Assembly: GCF_003203515.1 (NCBI RefSeq)
Contig: NZ_BGNG01000001.1
Span: 744,001-808,000 of the forward strand
From: Glaciecola sp. KUL10
GTDB taxonomy: Bacteria > Pseudomonadota > Gammaproteobacteria > Enterobacterales > Alteromonadaceae
Reading direction: 5' to 3'
DNA: 64,000 nt
Below the pieces are notes generated by a model. It searched no databases and was not told the DNA's origin. It worked only from the letters and a program-made list of their open reading frames with translations. Each line of letters begins with the position of its first letter. Position 1 is the stretch's first letter. Shown one piece after another: positions 41,810 to 51,455 of the stretch. A program made the translations under genes and the position numbers.

Positions 41810-43021
41810 CTATTTGTACTTTTTAAAAGCCAAACTCGCGTTTGTGCCACCAAAACCAAAGCTATTTGACATAATAAGGTCTAACTTAGTGTCGCGTTTT
41901 TCAGTCACGATATCTAGACCTTTTGCTGCATCATCTAAGTTGTCGATATTAATAGATGGCGCAATAAAATCATTTTCCATCATCAAGATACTGTAGATTG
42001 CTTCGTTAACACCGGCGGCACCTAGAGCATGACCGGTAAGTGATTTTGTTGCGCTCATTGCAGGGCTATCTTTGCCAAAAAGTGTTTGAATTGCTTCTAG
42101 CTCCTTAACATCACCAACTGGTGTTGATGTGCCATGAGTATTCAAATAGTCTACCTTCTGTTCGATTCCGGCAAGTGCTTGTTTCATGCAACGCACTGCG
42201 CCCTCTCCTGAAGGTGCTACCATGTCATAACCATCCGAAGTTGCGCCGTAGCCAACAATTTCACAGTAAATTTTAGCTCCGCGCGCTAAAGCATGCTCAA
42301 GCTCTTCAACAACGACCATACCGCCACCGCCTGAGCTTACAAAACCATCGCGGTCCGCATCATACGTTCTTGACGCAACCGACGGGTTATCGTTGTACTT
42401 TGTAGAAAGTGCACCCATCGCATCAAATTGACTTGAGAGTGCCCAATGTAGCTCCTCACCACCACCAGCAAATATCATGTCCTGCTTGCCTAATTGAATC
42501 ATTTCTAAAGCATTACCAATACAATGTGCGCTGGTAGCACAAGCAGAGGAAATTGAATAGTTAACGCCTTTAATTTTAAAGGGTGTCGCTAGACATGCCG
42601 ATACTGTGCTGCCCATACATTTTGTCACCATGTAAGGACCGATACGCTTAACGCTTTTTTGACGTAACGTATCCGCTGAGCCAACTTGATGTTCAGAAGA
42701 TGCACCACCAGACCCCGCAATAATACCTACTCGTTCATTTGAATAGTCGCTTTCTTGTAAACCAGCATCTTCGATAGCTTGTTGCATTGCAATATAAGCA
42801 TAGCTTGCAGCGGATCCCATAAAGCGCAGTGCTTTGCGATCAATATGTTCAGCTAGGTCGATATTAACTTCACCCCAGACTTGGCTGCGCAAGCCCATAT
42901 CAGCAAACTGCTGAGAAAATGTAATGCCTGAACGGCCTTGTTTCAATGACTCGGTCACTTCTTGCTTATTGTTCCCGATACTTGAAACAATGCCTAATCC
43001 TGTAATAACAGCTCTTCTCAT
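41810..43021 (-). CDS. fabB: 3-oxoacyl-ACP synthase I
   Basis: 403 residues, the FabB length. The thiolase fold has active-site Cys in [14 protein letters not shown] near residue 163, His in [12 protein letters not shown] near 298, and His in [15 protein letters not shown] near 333. This is the Cys-His-His triad of KAS I/II. The N-terminus [16 protein letters not shown] is characteristic of FabB. It elongates acyl-ACP and is needed for unsaturated fatty acids. It is divergent from mnmC, as in E. coli. No FabR or FadR operator was recognised in the 197-base gap. Confidence 0.96.
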   Translation of the reverse strand: MRRAVITGLGIVSSIGNNKQEVTESLKQGRSGITFSQQFADMGLRSQVWGEVNIDLAEHIDRKALRFMGSAASYAYIAMQQAIEDAGLQESDYSNERVGIIAGSGGASSEHQVGSADTLRQKSVKRIGPYMVTKCMGSTVSACLATPFKIKGVNYSISSACATSAHCIGNALEMIQLGKQDMIFAGGGEELHWALSSQFDAMGALSTKYNDNPSVASRTYDADRDGFVSSGGGGMVVVEELEHALARGAKIYCEIVGYGATSDGYDMVAPSGEGAVRCMKQALAGIEQKVDYLNTHGTSTPVGDVKELEAIQTLFGKDSPAMSATKSLTGHALGAAGVNEAIYSILMMENDFIAPSINIDNLDDAAKGLDIVTEKRDTKLDLIMSNSFGFGGTNASLAFKKYK

Positions 43022-43218
43022 GTCGATTCCATCTTATCTATTGTTATTTAGTGCTCGTTTGCGGGCGCATATACTACCGTTTTTTTACGCCAGACTGGTC
43101 GGCTCTTTCGATAAATCAAATAATGACATAAGTATTGGGCTTTGTCGGCATCTATTTATTTACGACATGCTGTATACTGTCAGCAAATCAATGCAGTAGA
43201 TCTCAATAATCAAATCAC

Positions 43219-45279
43219 GTGAAAATAGAACAAGCTAAAATAACGTTTAATTGTCATGGAACCCCTGAATCAAAGGCTTTCGACGACTTGTATTATTCAA
43301 ATAAGAGCGGCTTTGATGAGACGCATTATGTCTTTATTGAAGGGAATGGATTATTAGAAAATTGGAAAGAGTACCAAAACAGGCATTTTACTATTGCTGA
43401 AACAGGTTTTGGAACAGGTTTAAACTTTCTCTGTGTAGCTCGACAATTTGACCTATTTAGACAGGCAAACCCTGATCACGCACTACAAAGATTAAGCTTT
43501 GTAAGTACTGAGAAATTTCCTTTAACGATAGCTGATTTGTCCGAAGCGATTAAAAACTGGCCCTTGCTAAGTAAATACGCTGACGACTTAATTACTCATT
43601 ATCCCATCGCTGTTAGCGGTGCTCATCGGTTAAGTATTTTAGATGGCCAAATTACATTAGACTTGCACTTTGGCGACGCGATCACCAGTTTCAGCAATAT
43701 GCATGTTTATGACGATGGTCTGGTTGACGCTTGGTTTTTAGATGGTTTTGCACCACGTAAAAATGATGAGCTTTGGAGCGAAGCATTATTTTTACAATTG
43801 GCTCGACTAAGTAAAGAGAATGCTAGTTTTGCGACATTTACAGCCGCTAGTGCCGTTAGACGTGGGCTTGAAGACGCTGGATTTAAAGTCAAAAAACGGA
43901 AGGGCTTTGGTAAGAAACGGGAAATGATATTTGGCCATTTCCAACAGTCAAAAAAACATAGTCAAATTTTTAAATGCCAGCATCCAGCCTATTATCGTGC
44001 TGCTTTGGCAAAAACCACCCAACCCTATGTTGCAGTTGTCGGTGCAGGTCTTGCGGGAGCAATCAGTGCACTTAAACTAATCAAACAAGGCTGTAAAGTT
44101 GATTTGATTTGCGCGGATAGCAAAGTTGCTCAAGGTGCTTCAGGTAACCCTCTTGGTGGTTTTTACCCGCAACTAAACGCGGAAGCCGGGATAAACTCAC
44201 AAGTACATATCCATAGTTTTATGTATGCACATCGATTCTATCAGCAACTAAATGATTGTGGTGTAAGATTCGAACACGATTGGTGTGGCGTGTTACAACT
44301 TGGCTTCAATTCAAATCAACTCACCAGAATACAAAAGCTCCGTGAGAAAGCAACTTGGCCTGATAATTTAGTGCAGTATGTCAGTGCGCAACAAGCTAGC
44401 CAAATTGCTAACGTTCCGCTTAAACAGGATGCATTATTTATCCCACAAGCAGGATGGATTTCTCCGCCAGACTTAGTAAGAGCATGCATAGATTATTGCC
44501 ATACACACCAAACTTCTGAATTTACGTTAAAAACGAATACCCGTTTAACGCACGTTGAAGAAACCCGCGACACGTGCCATTTATCACTCGTCGAAACAAA
44601 TCAGGAATATTCGGCGGAATATGACGGTGTCATCTTAGCGATGGGTAGCAATACCCCCACAAGTTTGCCACCAGTGCTTCCATACCGCCTAACCAGAGGC
44701 CAAGTGGAACTCGTAAAAGAAAGCACCCAAAGTCTAGAGCTTAAAACAGTCATATGCCACAAAGGTTATATGACGCCTGCTATTCACGGTGTGCATGCAA
44801 TGGGCTCGACATATATAAAAGACGATACAAACATCGAAGTACGTGCTGATGAGACTGAAACAAACATAGATATGCATGTAAGCGCGATGCAAGGCAGTGA
44901 TTGGTTATCGGAGTTAACGATGAAACACCTCAATACCCAAAATCACAACGTTGATTCAGCTCGCGCGGCAGTAAGATGCAGCATGCCGGATCATTTGCCC
45001 GTTGTGGGCGAATACCCAAATATAATATCTCAACAACAAACGCTAAAAGATTTATACAAAGCGCAGGCACCTGAGTCTTACGATACTCCCAGCAAAAACT
45101 GCCGTATCATGTGTTTAACGGGCCTAGGGTCAAGAGGTCTTACTACAGCACCAATACTCGCTGAAATAGCAGTAAGTCAGTTGTTAAAGCAGCCACTGCC
45201 AATGCAGAATGAGCTCCTCAATGCTTTGAATCCAAACCGATTTCTAGTGCGTTCTTTGATCCGACGTCAACCATATTGA
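43219..45279 (+). CDS. mnmC: Bifunctional tRNA-modifying enzyme MnmC
   Basis: 686 residues from a GTG start. The N-terminal methyltransferase domain (about 1-240) has ETGFGTGLNFLC (near 63) and DAWFLDGFAPRKNDELW (near 172). The C-terminal FAD-dependent oxidase domain (about 265-665) begins with VVGAGLAGAISALKLIKQG. Together they convert cmnm5s2U to mnm5s2U at tRNA wobble position 34. The gene is adjacent to and divergent from fabB, as in E. coli. In E. coli yfcL and epmC (yfcM) are close by; here 7.6 kb of accessory genes lie between. Confidence 0.95.
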   Translation: MKIEQAKITFNCHGTPESKAFDDLYYSNKSGFDETHYVFIEGNGLLENWKEYQNRHFTIAETGFGTGLNFLCVARQFDLFRQANPDHALQRLSFVSTEKFPLTIADLSEAIKNWPLLSKYADDLITHYPIAVSGAHRLSILDGQITLDLHFGDAITSFSNMHVYDDGLVDAWFLDGFAPRKNDELWSEALFLQLARLSKENASFATFTAASAVRRGLEDAGFKVKKRKGFGKKREMIFGHFQQSKKHSQIFKCQHPAYYRAALAKTTQPYVAVVGAGLAGAISALKLIKQGCKVDLICADSKVAQGASGNPLGGFYPQLNAEAGINSQVHIHSFMYAHRFYQQLNDCGVRFEHDWCGVLQLGFNSNQLTRIQKLREKATWPDNLVQYVSAQQASQIANVPLKQDALFIPQAGWISPPDLVRACIDYCHTHQTSEFTLKTNTRLTHVEETRDTCHLSLVETNQEYSAEYDGVILAMGSNTPTSLPPVLPYRLTRGQVELVKESTQSLELKTVICHKGYMTPAIHGVHAMGSTYIKDDTNIEVRADETETNIDMHVSAMQGSDWLSELTMKHLNTQNHNVDSARAAVRCSMPDHLPVVGEYPNIISQQQTLKDLYKAQAPESYDTPSKNCRIMCLTGLGSRGLTTAPILAEIAVSQLLKQPLPMQNELLNALNPNRFLVRSLIRRQPY

Positions 45280-45291
45280 GCGGCTACCGTG

Positions 45292-46125
45292 TCAGTCCAT
45301 ACTGTAAATAGTGGAGTTGCGAACTAAACTGTTCGACACAAAGTCAGGTACAATGATACTGGCTGTTGATACGATACGCTTATCACTGAGAGCGACGATA
45401 CGAGCGTTGATTTGTGTACCATTGGGCTTTTCGATTAGCGTTCCAGTCAACACATGGTTCATACTCATCTCACGAGCAAGTCGATTGGCGTTTCTCGAAA
45501 AAATTAAATCCCCCGAACGCGTAACGTCAACACTTCCTTTAACCTTAAAGTCAGCCACCGACATGCCAAGTTGTTGAATTTCGCTAATAAAGTACTCCGC
45601 TAACTGATTGCCAAGTACATTACTGTTCCGCAAAGATTCATCCAAGCGCACAAATGAACTGACACCTATTAGATCGTTGACCGCAAGTTGTTGGCTGTTA
45701 TACAAAAGCTCCATTGCAAGTTGTGCAGCATAATCTTGGAGAGACTTATGAGTGTAAGTTGGTTTAAAGCTGACATCAGAGGTTACCCAAGGTGATAAAT
45801 AATTTGCTTCAGGAGGTGCAGTCATGGCACTTTCGCTATTAATTCCTTGCCCCAAAGTACCTTTATAGCCCTCGAGACTAATCGCATTTTTGCTACGATT
45901 TGAAACTCCCTCTTCTCCAACTACACCATTGCCACGCAAACCATTGACTTCAGGCAATTTACCTTGCTCGCGTAACAAGTCAGCGATGGTTTGTGGTGGT
46001 TTGTAACCTGCCATAAACATTTTACCAGCCGCACAGCCACCTAATGATACTAAAATTGCTGCATACAATGATCCACGAATAAGTATGTTCGTGAATGTAG
46101 CGCTTAAAAATGAAGATAAGTTCAT
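45292..46125 (-). CDS. FlgO-like outer membrane lipoprotein, paralogue 1
   Basis: 277 residues. The lipoprotein signal has lipobox LGGC (Cys near 31). The C-terminal half (about 125-275) is the FlgO-type domain: LQDYAAQLAMELL, then VGVSSFVRLDESLRNSNVLGNQLAEYF-like positions, then TRSGDLIFSRNANRL and INARIVALSDKRIVSTA. The middle, about 45-110, is a linker not present in the other two. FlgO helps outer membrane assembly of the flagellum in Vibrio; here no flagellar genes are near. It is the last of three overlapping paralogues and shares one base with the gene before it. Confidence 0.78.
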   Translation of the reverse strand: MNLSSFLSATFTNILIRGSLYAAILVSLGGCAAGKMFMAGYKPPQTIADLLREQGKLPEVNGLRGNGVVGEEGVSNRSKNAISLEGYKGTLGQGINSESAMTAPPEANYLSPWVTSDVSFKPTYTHKSLQDYAAQLAMELLYNSQQLAVNDLIGVSSFVRLDESLRNSNVLGNQLAEYFISEIQQLGMSVADFKVKGSVDVTRSGDLIFSRNANRLAREMSMNHVLTGTLIEKPNGTQINARIVALSDKRIVSTASIIVPDFVSNSLVRNSTIYSMD

Positions 46126-46835
46126 TATTCCCCCCTGATCAAACGAACACCGTCAACAATTTCAGCGGGGCGGCTTGACTCACTTGGGATCAATGCATCA
46201 ACAACATAATAAGGAACAAACATTTGAGCACTCGCAACAATGACATTTGATTCCATTCCGAGCATGCGAGCATTAACAATATATCCGCCTTGATGCTTAG
46301 TCATGGTTCCAGTAAGCACATATTGAATGGGCGTGCTATTAGAGAGGTCTAAAAAGTCACGTGAAAGCACGAAATCGCCAGATTCAGTTACTCGAATAAA
46401 CTGTGTTGATTTATATTCAACCACTGGCATCCTAAATTTATGGAACTCATGCACAAAGGATTCTGCCATTTGATGACCGAGTAAATTAGTTTCTTTTAAA
46501 TCACTGTCAATCAAAGAGAAATGAGTTACGGCTACCGGTGTTCTCTCGGTCACATATTCCATATTAGCAACGAGATCTTGTGCCATGTTTTGCACATAGT
46601 CGCCTATATTTTTAGCCAATGGTCGACTCTTGTATGCGCCATTGACGTTTGAAAATGTTTGCGGACGGACGATAGCACCAAAGTTATCGGTGCGCTGATT
46701 CACGACAGGATTATTATTAGCCAAATCATCCATATTGTCATCATTCCCCCCTTGCCCCAAAGACGCAAAGTCAGGTAGAACACTACAGGCCGAGAGTGAC
46801 AATAAAGTGGCACTTGCTATGATTAACTTTCTCAT
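46125..46835 (-). CDS. FlgO-like outer membrane lipoprotein, paralogue 2
   Basis: 236 residues with lipobox LSAC (Cys near 17). It has the same C-terminal domain as its neighbours: DYVQNMAQDLVANM, HFSLIDSDLKETNLLGHQMAES, RVTESGDFVLSRDFLDL, VNARMLGMESNVIVASAQ. It overlaps paralogue 3 by four bases and paralogue 1 by one base, so the three are one transcript. Divergence between copies is high, which points to old duplication with separate roles and not a recent expansion. Confidence 0.78.
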   Translation of the reverse strand: MRKLIIASATLLSLSACSVLPDFASLGQGGNDDNMDDLANNNPVVNQRTDNFGAIVRPQTFSNVNGAYKSRPLAKNIGDYVQNMAQDLVANMEYVTERTPVAVTHFSLIDSDLKETNLLGHQMAESFVHEFHKFRMPVVEYKSTQFIRVTESGDFVLSRDFLDLSNSTPIQYVLTGTMTKHQGGYIVNARMLGMESNVIVASAQMFVPYYVVDALIPSESSRPAEIVDGVRLIRGE

Positions 46836-47473
46836 AAATTTACCTCGTTTTTAAAGCTTTCGCTTCTGTACAAGCGACCATTGCGAGTACTGACTCTTTC
46901 GCCAGGCCAAAATAGATCGTCAGGGAAAAATTGTGTTGCGGCAGCAATAATGTCTCTAGTTCGCGCATCGATCACTCTGGCGTTGACCATTGCTCCTGTT
47001 GATTGCTGTGTGATCGTACCACTGATATAAAAATCGATAGCTTGAACACTCGTCAAATTTTCAACGTTTCTCGTAAACACGCGATCACTCAAATCATCGA
47101 TGATGATGCCATTAGCCACTTTGAAGTCTTGCGCGATAAAGCCTCGCTTAACTGCTTCACTCGTTAAACCCTGCTCCAGTTGATGCCCTAGATGCATAAG
47201 TGGCCCCTGATGTTGATGGTCACGCTGCAAAGAATCTACTGGCACAAATCCGGCAACGGCATACCGATATTGCCGATCTGGCAACAGGGCGGCAAAAAGT
47301 TCATCTGCCAGTTCATTTGTGAATGCTTCCGCTTTGCCTACATTTGAAGTACTCGGGGAAGTACTTTGTTCGTTTATGCTGCTTGTCAAGGTACACCCAC
47401 TCAAGCTGATAAGCACTAAAACGCTAACTATACAGAGCAAAAATGTCGCGCCGCTGGCGATTGAGTTTTTCAT
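46832..47473 (-). CDS. FlgO-like outer membrane lipoprotein, paralogue 3
   Basis: 213 residues with lipobox LSGC (Cys near 27), the first gene of the three-gene operon. FlgO-type domain: AFTNELADELFAALL, GFVPVDSLQRDHQHQGPLMHLGHQLEQGL, LSDRVFTRNVENL, VNARVIDARTRDIIAAATQ. As in the other copies, the pattern is a short Asp/Ser-rich stretch followed by LGxQLxE and later VNAR(V/M). It is divergent from the SLOG-like gene across a 317-base gap. The role could be surface or envelope stability. Confidence 0.78.
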   Translation of the reverse strand: MKNSIASGATFLLCIVSVLVLISLSGCTLTSSINEQSTSPSTSNVGKAEAFTNELADELFAALLPDRQYRYAVAGFVPVDSLQRDHQHQGPLMHLGHQLEQGLTSEAVKRGFIAQDFKVANGIIIDDLSDRVFTRNVENLTSVQAIDFYISGTITQQSTGAMVNARVIDARTRDIIAAATQFFPDDLFWPGERVSTRNGRLYRSESFKNEVNL

Positions 47474-47790
47474 GACTATAATTCTTGTTTGTTTGGCTTT
47501 GGTTCACCAACTGCAAAATTAGAACCAATATTTCTTAGTATCGTTATTTAACTATTCATATCGGAACATGAACGCTTTGACGTTTAAACCAAATTCAAAC
47601 AATTTCGCGGGCAATTTTAGTGCATCAATTTATAAGAAGAGTCCGGCAACAGATGTTTAAATTATGCTTTTTTACTATTTACAGTGTTATGCTGTTGATA
47701 AGGAAATTTCGACCGCGAAAGAAATTTAAGAGCCTCAATTTACTTACTCGAAAAAGATTTCAAAGTGATTATTAATCAAGAGAAGACACC
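47474..47790. other. Gap between the FlgO-like operon and the SLOG-like gene
   Basis: No gene. It separates two divergent transcripts and must hold both promoters. AAATTTC (47704-47710) and GAAATTT (47721-47727) form a 7-bp inverted repeat about 64 bases before the SLOG-like start, a possible operator. AT-rich throughout. Confidence 0.45.
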
Positions 47791-49515
47791 ATGACTTCTA
47801 CAACATCAAATTCTGCGCTATCTATCAACGTAGGTATTACAGGACATCGAGATATTCCCAATGTACACAAACATGTACTCGAGGAAGCTGTAATAAAAGA
47901 GCTCAAACGGATGCGTACAAAATATCCAAATACCACAATTAATGTGCTCTGTGGACTTGCAGAGGGAGCGGACCAAATTATTGCTAGTGCAGCGTTAGCC
48001 AACAACTTCAATGTCATGGCTGTTTTGCCATTTGTACAGAGTATTTATGAACAGGACTTTGAAACCCCACAGGCAATTAGTAAATTTAGAGCACTATTGG
48101 CGCAATGCAGTGATGTGCTTATTTGTAATACTGAAAAGAACGAAAATAGAAATGAAGGTTATATTGAACTAGGGCGAACCTTGGTTCGCTGTTGTGATAT
48201 TGTATTTGCAGTTTGGGATGGGGTGACAGTTCAATGCAAAGAGACAGGTAACAATACTCCACTACCGGGTGGCACAGCAGATGTGGTTCATATGTGTGTT
48301 GACGGAATTATGGATGATAACTCCCTACTATTTTCAAAACCAAATCAGACTTACTGCAAATGGTTAGTCATGAGTCAAAGTAAACATACCGAACTTCCTG
48401 AAAGTATCGTTTCTAGCAACGAGATTGGTAAATGGAAAAAATTGCCAATAAAGGGCAATCAAGATGAATCAATATTGAAAGATATCTTAGGAAAAATTGA
48501 AAAATTTAATCTAGACTCCAAAACCATAGGCGAGAAAGACAAAGCAAAAAGCATTAGCTATTTACTAGGTTCTGTAAGTGAAAAAGAAAACGTTAAAGAC
48601 CTTGAAAAACTGATTAATGTTTACTCGCTAGCCGACTGTTTAGCGCAGGCTAGACAACAGCAACGCCTAACTTCACTCAGATTTATCACGCTGCTTTCAT
48701 TAATTGCAATCGCTGCTCAGCAAATATATGCAGGTGTGTATTCAACTCTAGGGTGGTTTGCAACTCATATTGTGCTTATTTCAGTTATAGTAGGAATTTA
48801 TCGCCTATTCTTTGCCGGCGGAGACTCAAAAGAAGCACAGTTTGTCGAGTGGCGAGTATTCGCAGAGAATCTGAGAGTTCAAATTTTTTGGCATATAGCT
48901 GGTTTGCCAGATAATTGTGCAAACAACTTTAGAACGACCAAACTCAACGAAATGGATTGGATAGTAGATAATTTGAATAAACTATCATTTAACCTTAACA
49001 AACCAAAAAAGAGTAATATTGAGTTTGTCAAAACACGCTGGATAGCTGACCAAAGTGCATACTTCAATGGCACAAGAAACAAAACGGGTAGAGCTGCTGA
49101 CCTTCTTATGAAAGCCAAACAGTACAAGGTATTCTCTATTTTCTTTTTTGTTTCAGCTTTAATTTTGATGATATTTAGCGCTTTCAAGATTCAGTTTCAA
49201 TTGATCCCATTTATCTCCGATGACGCTTTGTTTTTTATAATTGCCATGCTTTTTATCAGTTCAGCTTTAGTGAAAACTTTTTCGATACAAATGGGATTTG
49301 AAGAACTGAGTCATCGCTACACCCGAACGGGTTACTTTTTTCAACAGGCTCTAAAGCGCACTCATAAAATTGAAAATCAATGCTCACCTGGAAGTCGTGA
49401 ACACATTGAAAAGTGCCAAGGGGTAATTAAGACAATAGGTATAGAGGCGTTAAGCGAAAATGCAGCTTGGTTACAGTTGTACAAAATGAACGCCTATCAA
49501 GTGCAAATCAACTAA
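47791..49515 (+). CDS. SLOG-like nucleotide-binding protein with four membrane helices (candidate conflict or signalling protein)
   Basis: 574 residues. The N-terminal part (about 10-190) has the pattern of SLOG/LSDAT Rossmann-like domains: VGITGHRDI at 14-22, then LCGLAEGADQIIASAA at 53-68, a nucleotide-binding layout. About 190-290 is a charged linker. Two membrane helices follow near 300-350 (FITLLSLIAIAAQQIYAG; IVLISVIVGIYRLFF), a cytoplasmic segment with WRVFAENLRVQIFW, then two more near 450-510. SLOG domains with membrane effectors (SLATT-type) are proposed in nucleotide-driven defence systems. The gene converges on a TIR protein with only 20 bases between the stops. No enzymatic role is proven; its pairing is inference. 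Confidence 0.65.
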   Translation: MTSTTSNSALSINVGITGHRDIPNVHKHVLEEAVIKELKRMRTKYPNTTINVLCGLAEGADQIIASAALANNFNVMAVLPFVQSIYEQDFETPQAISKFRALLAQCSDVLICNTEKNENRNEGYIELGRTLVRCCDIVFAVWDGVTVQCKETGNNTPLPGGTADVVHMCVDGIMDDNSLLFSKPNQTYCKWLVMSQSKHTELPESIVSSNEIGKWKKLPIKGNQDESILKDILGKIEKFNLDSKTIGEKDKAKSISYLLGSVSEKENVKDLEKLINVYSLADCLAQARQQQRLTSLRFITLLSLIAIAAQQIYAGVYSTLGWFATHIVLISVIVGIYRLFFAGGDSKEAQFVEWRVFAENLRVQIFWHIAGLPDNCANNFRTTKLNEMDWIVDNLNKLSFNLNKPKKSNIEFVKTRWIADQSAYFNGTRNKTGRAADLLMKAKQYKVFSIFFFVSALILMIFSAFKIQFQLIPFISDDALFFIIAMLFISSALVKTFSIQMGFEELSHRYTRTGYFFQQALKRTHKIENQCSPGSREHIEKCQGVIKTIGIEALSENAAWLQLYKMNAYQVQIN

Positions 49516-49535
49516 GCACTTTGCTAACTTGGTTA

Positions 49536-51449
49536 TTATAACGCGTAGATGGCATTACATACCTCTTGTAATTGTTGAGTAAACGCAGCATCTTGACCCA
49601 AGGTTTCGTTTAAAATTCGCATACCTTCAGCACAGTCTGTTTTTGCCTGGTCTATTTCGCCAAGCGATGATAATACTGTTGCTTGATTTACTAATAGATC
49701 GCCATGATTTGCATGAATGCCTCCATAGCCTTCATCGTAATGAAGCTTTGCTTGTTGGAAGTGAGCTAAGGCAGAAGCGAGATTTTTTCTATCGCCCGCA
49801 ATTAAACCCAAGTACACTTCGGCTATTCCACTTAAATAATGTCTACCATTAAACGCATTAGTATAAATAGAGACCGCTTCCGTGAGTGCAAGTTCTGCTT
49901 CTTTTAATCTGCCTAACCCATGTAAGATTTGTCCCTTCATCGATAAAGCATCGGCTAGCGTAGGGTTATCGCGCTCTAATAGGTTTTCAAAATTCTCTAT
50001 TGCCTGCGTTATTTGAAATAAAGCAGGCTCTAAGTTCCAAGATAAAAAGTCTACTTGAGCTTGCGCCAAAGATACGTTACCGAAAAAAATATCCTGCTCT
50101 CCAACACTATTGAGTAATAGAGACTTTGCTTTCGATAAATCAGCGCTAGCGGTTTCCATTTCCCCCATATCCGACAGTAACAATGCGCGACGTTGCAGTA
50201 ATGAAACCAGTTCAATGGTATCTGCATCTGGGTTTTGTTCAAACACTTTCAAGGCTATATCAAATTCATCAAGTGCTAACTCAAACTCGCCTAAATCTGA
50301 ATAAATTATTGCTTTCATACTTGCAATATCAGTTAACGTTTTAAATTTACTTGAGTCATTAAGTTTATCATTGCGTTGACGCTCTTCCTGCAATAATTGC
50401 TCAGCAAGGGTAGCAGTTTGAAGTGACTCATCCAATTTTCCTTGTCTGAAAAGAGCTTGAGCTTTCATTTGAGTTGCCGAACTAATCTGTAGTCCAGATA
50501 CCTTTGCGGTTTTATCAACGACATCAATTGCGTTATCAAATAATCCTAGATTTGTGAAGGCTTTTGCAATAGTCGTTGATAGACGAGCTTGGATAACAGC
50601 TTGCCCTTCTAAATCTTGGAGAATTCGCTTGGCGCCTCTATCCAGAATTGTTCTCGCTGTTACTTCATTAGGATTTTCTTGTTCTGAACTGGCATTAACA
50701 AAGCTATTCACTAAGAAGTCGGAAACAGCGATCGCAGTTTTTGATTCTTGCTCTGCTATTGCTCGCTGTTTTGTTGCTTCAATACGTTGTTCGTTTGCAT
50801 AAAAGGCCAATGCAAGCGCAAAAATAGCAGCCGAAGATGAAGCAACACTCACTTGAATAAGTAACAGCATTCTTCTTGACGCATCTCGCTGCACCAAATC
50901 ATCAAGACGAAGTCCAGTCAGTCCGCTAATTATTTTGAGGCTTGCTAGCTTTTTTCCGTCAGCTGCTTTTCTGAGATCAGCTGCGATTGGCTCAGAAAGT
51001 TTTTCGCTAGTATTTCCGTTTGCATCCAATTCAAATTTTAATGCAGGCGGAAAACATTCTTGTTCAGTCGTTATAGCGTTTGGAGTTCCATCTATAACTA
51101 ATGCAAGTACTCTTTCTTTCCCATGCAGAGCCTTAAATTGGCGAACCTCTTCATTAACCCACTTAGATTTAGCGGAAGATGGTGAGCAAACTACGATCAG
51201 GAACATTGAGTTAACTAATGCACTTTGAAGGTCAGCGTCTAAATTACCACTTGCTGAGAGCTCATCTTGATCACGAAAGATCGGGCTTAAACGCTTTGGA
51301 ACAGGGCCAAGAGATGTGCTCTTCCCGACTAACTTTTTAGGTAATTTATAGCGTTCAAGAGAACGATGTAACCACTTTGCGGTTTCTTTATCTGCATGAC
51401 TGTAACTGATAAACGCTCTAAATGTATGAGAGGCATCCTGCTTGGACAT
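49536..51449 (-). CDS. TIR-domain protein with membrane helix and TPR repeats
   Basis: 637 residues. The TIR domain (about 8-150) begins FRAFISYSHADKETAKWLH. It has FRDQDELSASGNL and the helix SKWVNEEVRQF, where Glu101 (four after Trp97) fits the catalytic Glu of TIR NADases. A membrane helix lies near 195-218 (LIQVSVASSSAAIFALALAF). The next segment (TARTILDRGAKRILQDLEGQ) is like the linker seen before TPRs in bacterial Ser/Thr kinases. About eight TPR-like repeats fill 290-630. The gene follows an exported protein gene by six bases and converges with the SLOG-like gene. It could be a sensor-effector that consumes NAD+ or signals; a purely structural TIR role is possible. Confidence 0.8.
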   Translation of the reverse strand: MSKQDASHTFRAFISYSHADKETAKWLHRSLERYKLPKKLVGKSTSLGPVPKRLSPIFRDQDELSASGNLDADLQSALVNSMFLIVVCSPSSAKSKWVNEEVRQFKALHGKERVLALVIDGTPNAITTEQECFPPALKFELDANGNTSEKLSEPIAADLRKAADGKKLASLKIISGLTGLRLDDLVQRDASRRMLLLIQVSVASSSAAIFALALAFYANEQRIEATKQRAIAEQESKTAIAVSDFLVNSFVNASSEQENPNEVTARTILDRGAKRILQDLEGQAVIQARLSTTIAKAFTNLGLFDNAIDVVDKTAKVSGLQISSATQMKAQALFRQGKLDESLQTATLAEQLLQEERQRNDKLNDSSKFKTLTDIASMKAIIYSDLGEFELALDEFDIALKVFEQNPDADTIELVSLLQRRALLLSDMGEMETASADLSKAKSLLLNSVGEQDIFFGNVSLAQAQVDFLSWNLEPALFQITQAIENFENLLERDNPTLADALSMKGQILHGLGRLKEAELALTEAVSIYTNAFNGRHYLSGIAEVYLGLIAGDRKNLASALAHFQQAKLHYDEGYGGIHANHGDLLVNQATVLSSLGEIDQAKTDCAEGMRILNETLGQDAAFTQQLQEVCNAIYAL

Positions 51450-51455
51450 ATTGAT

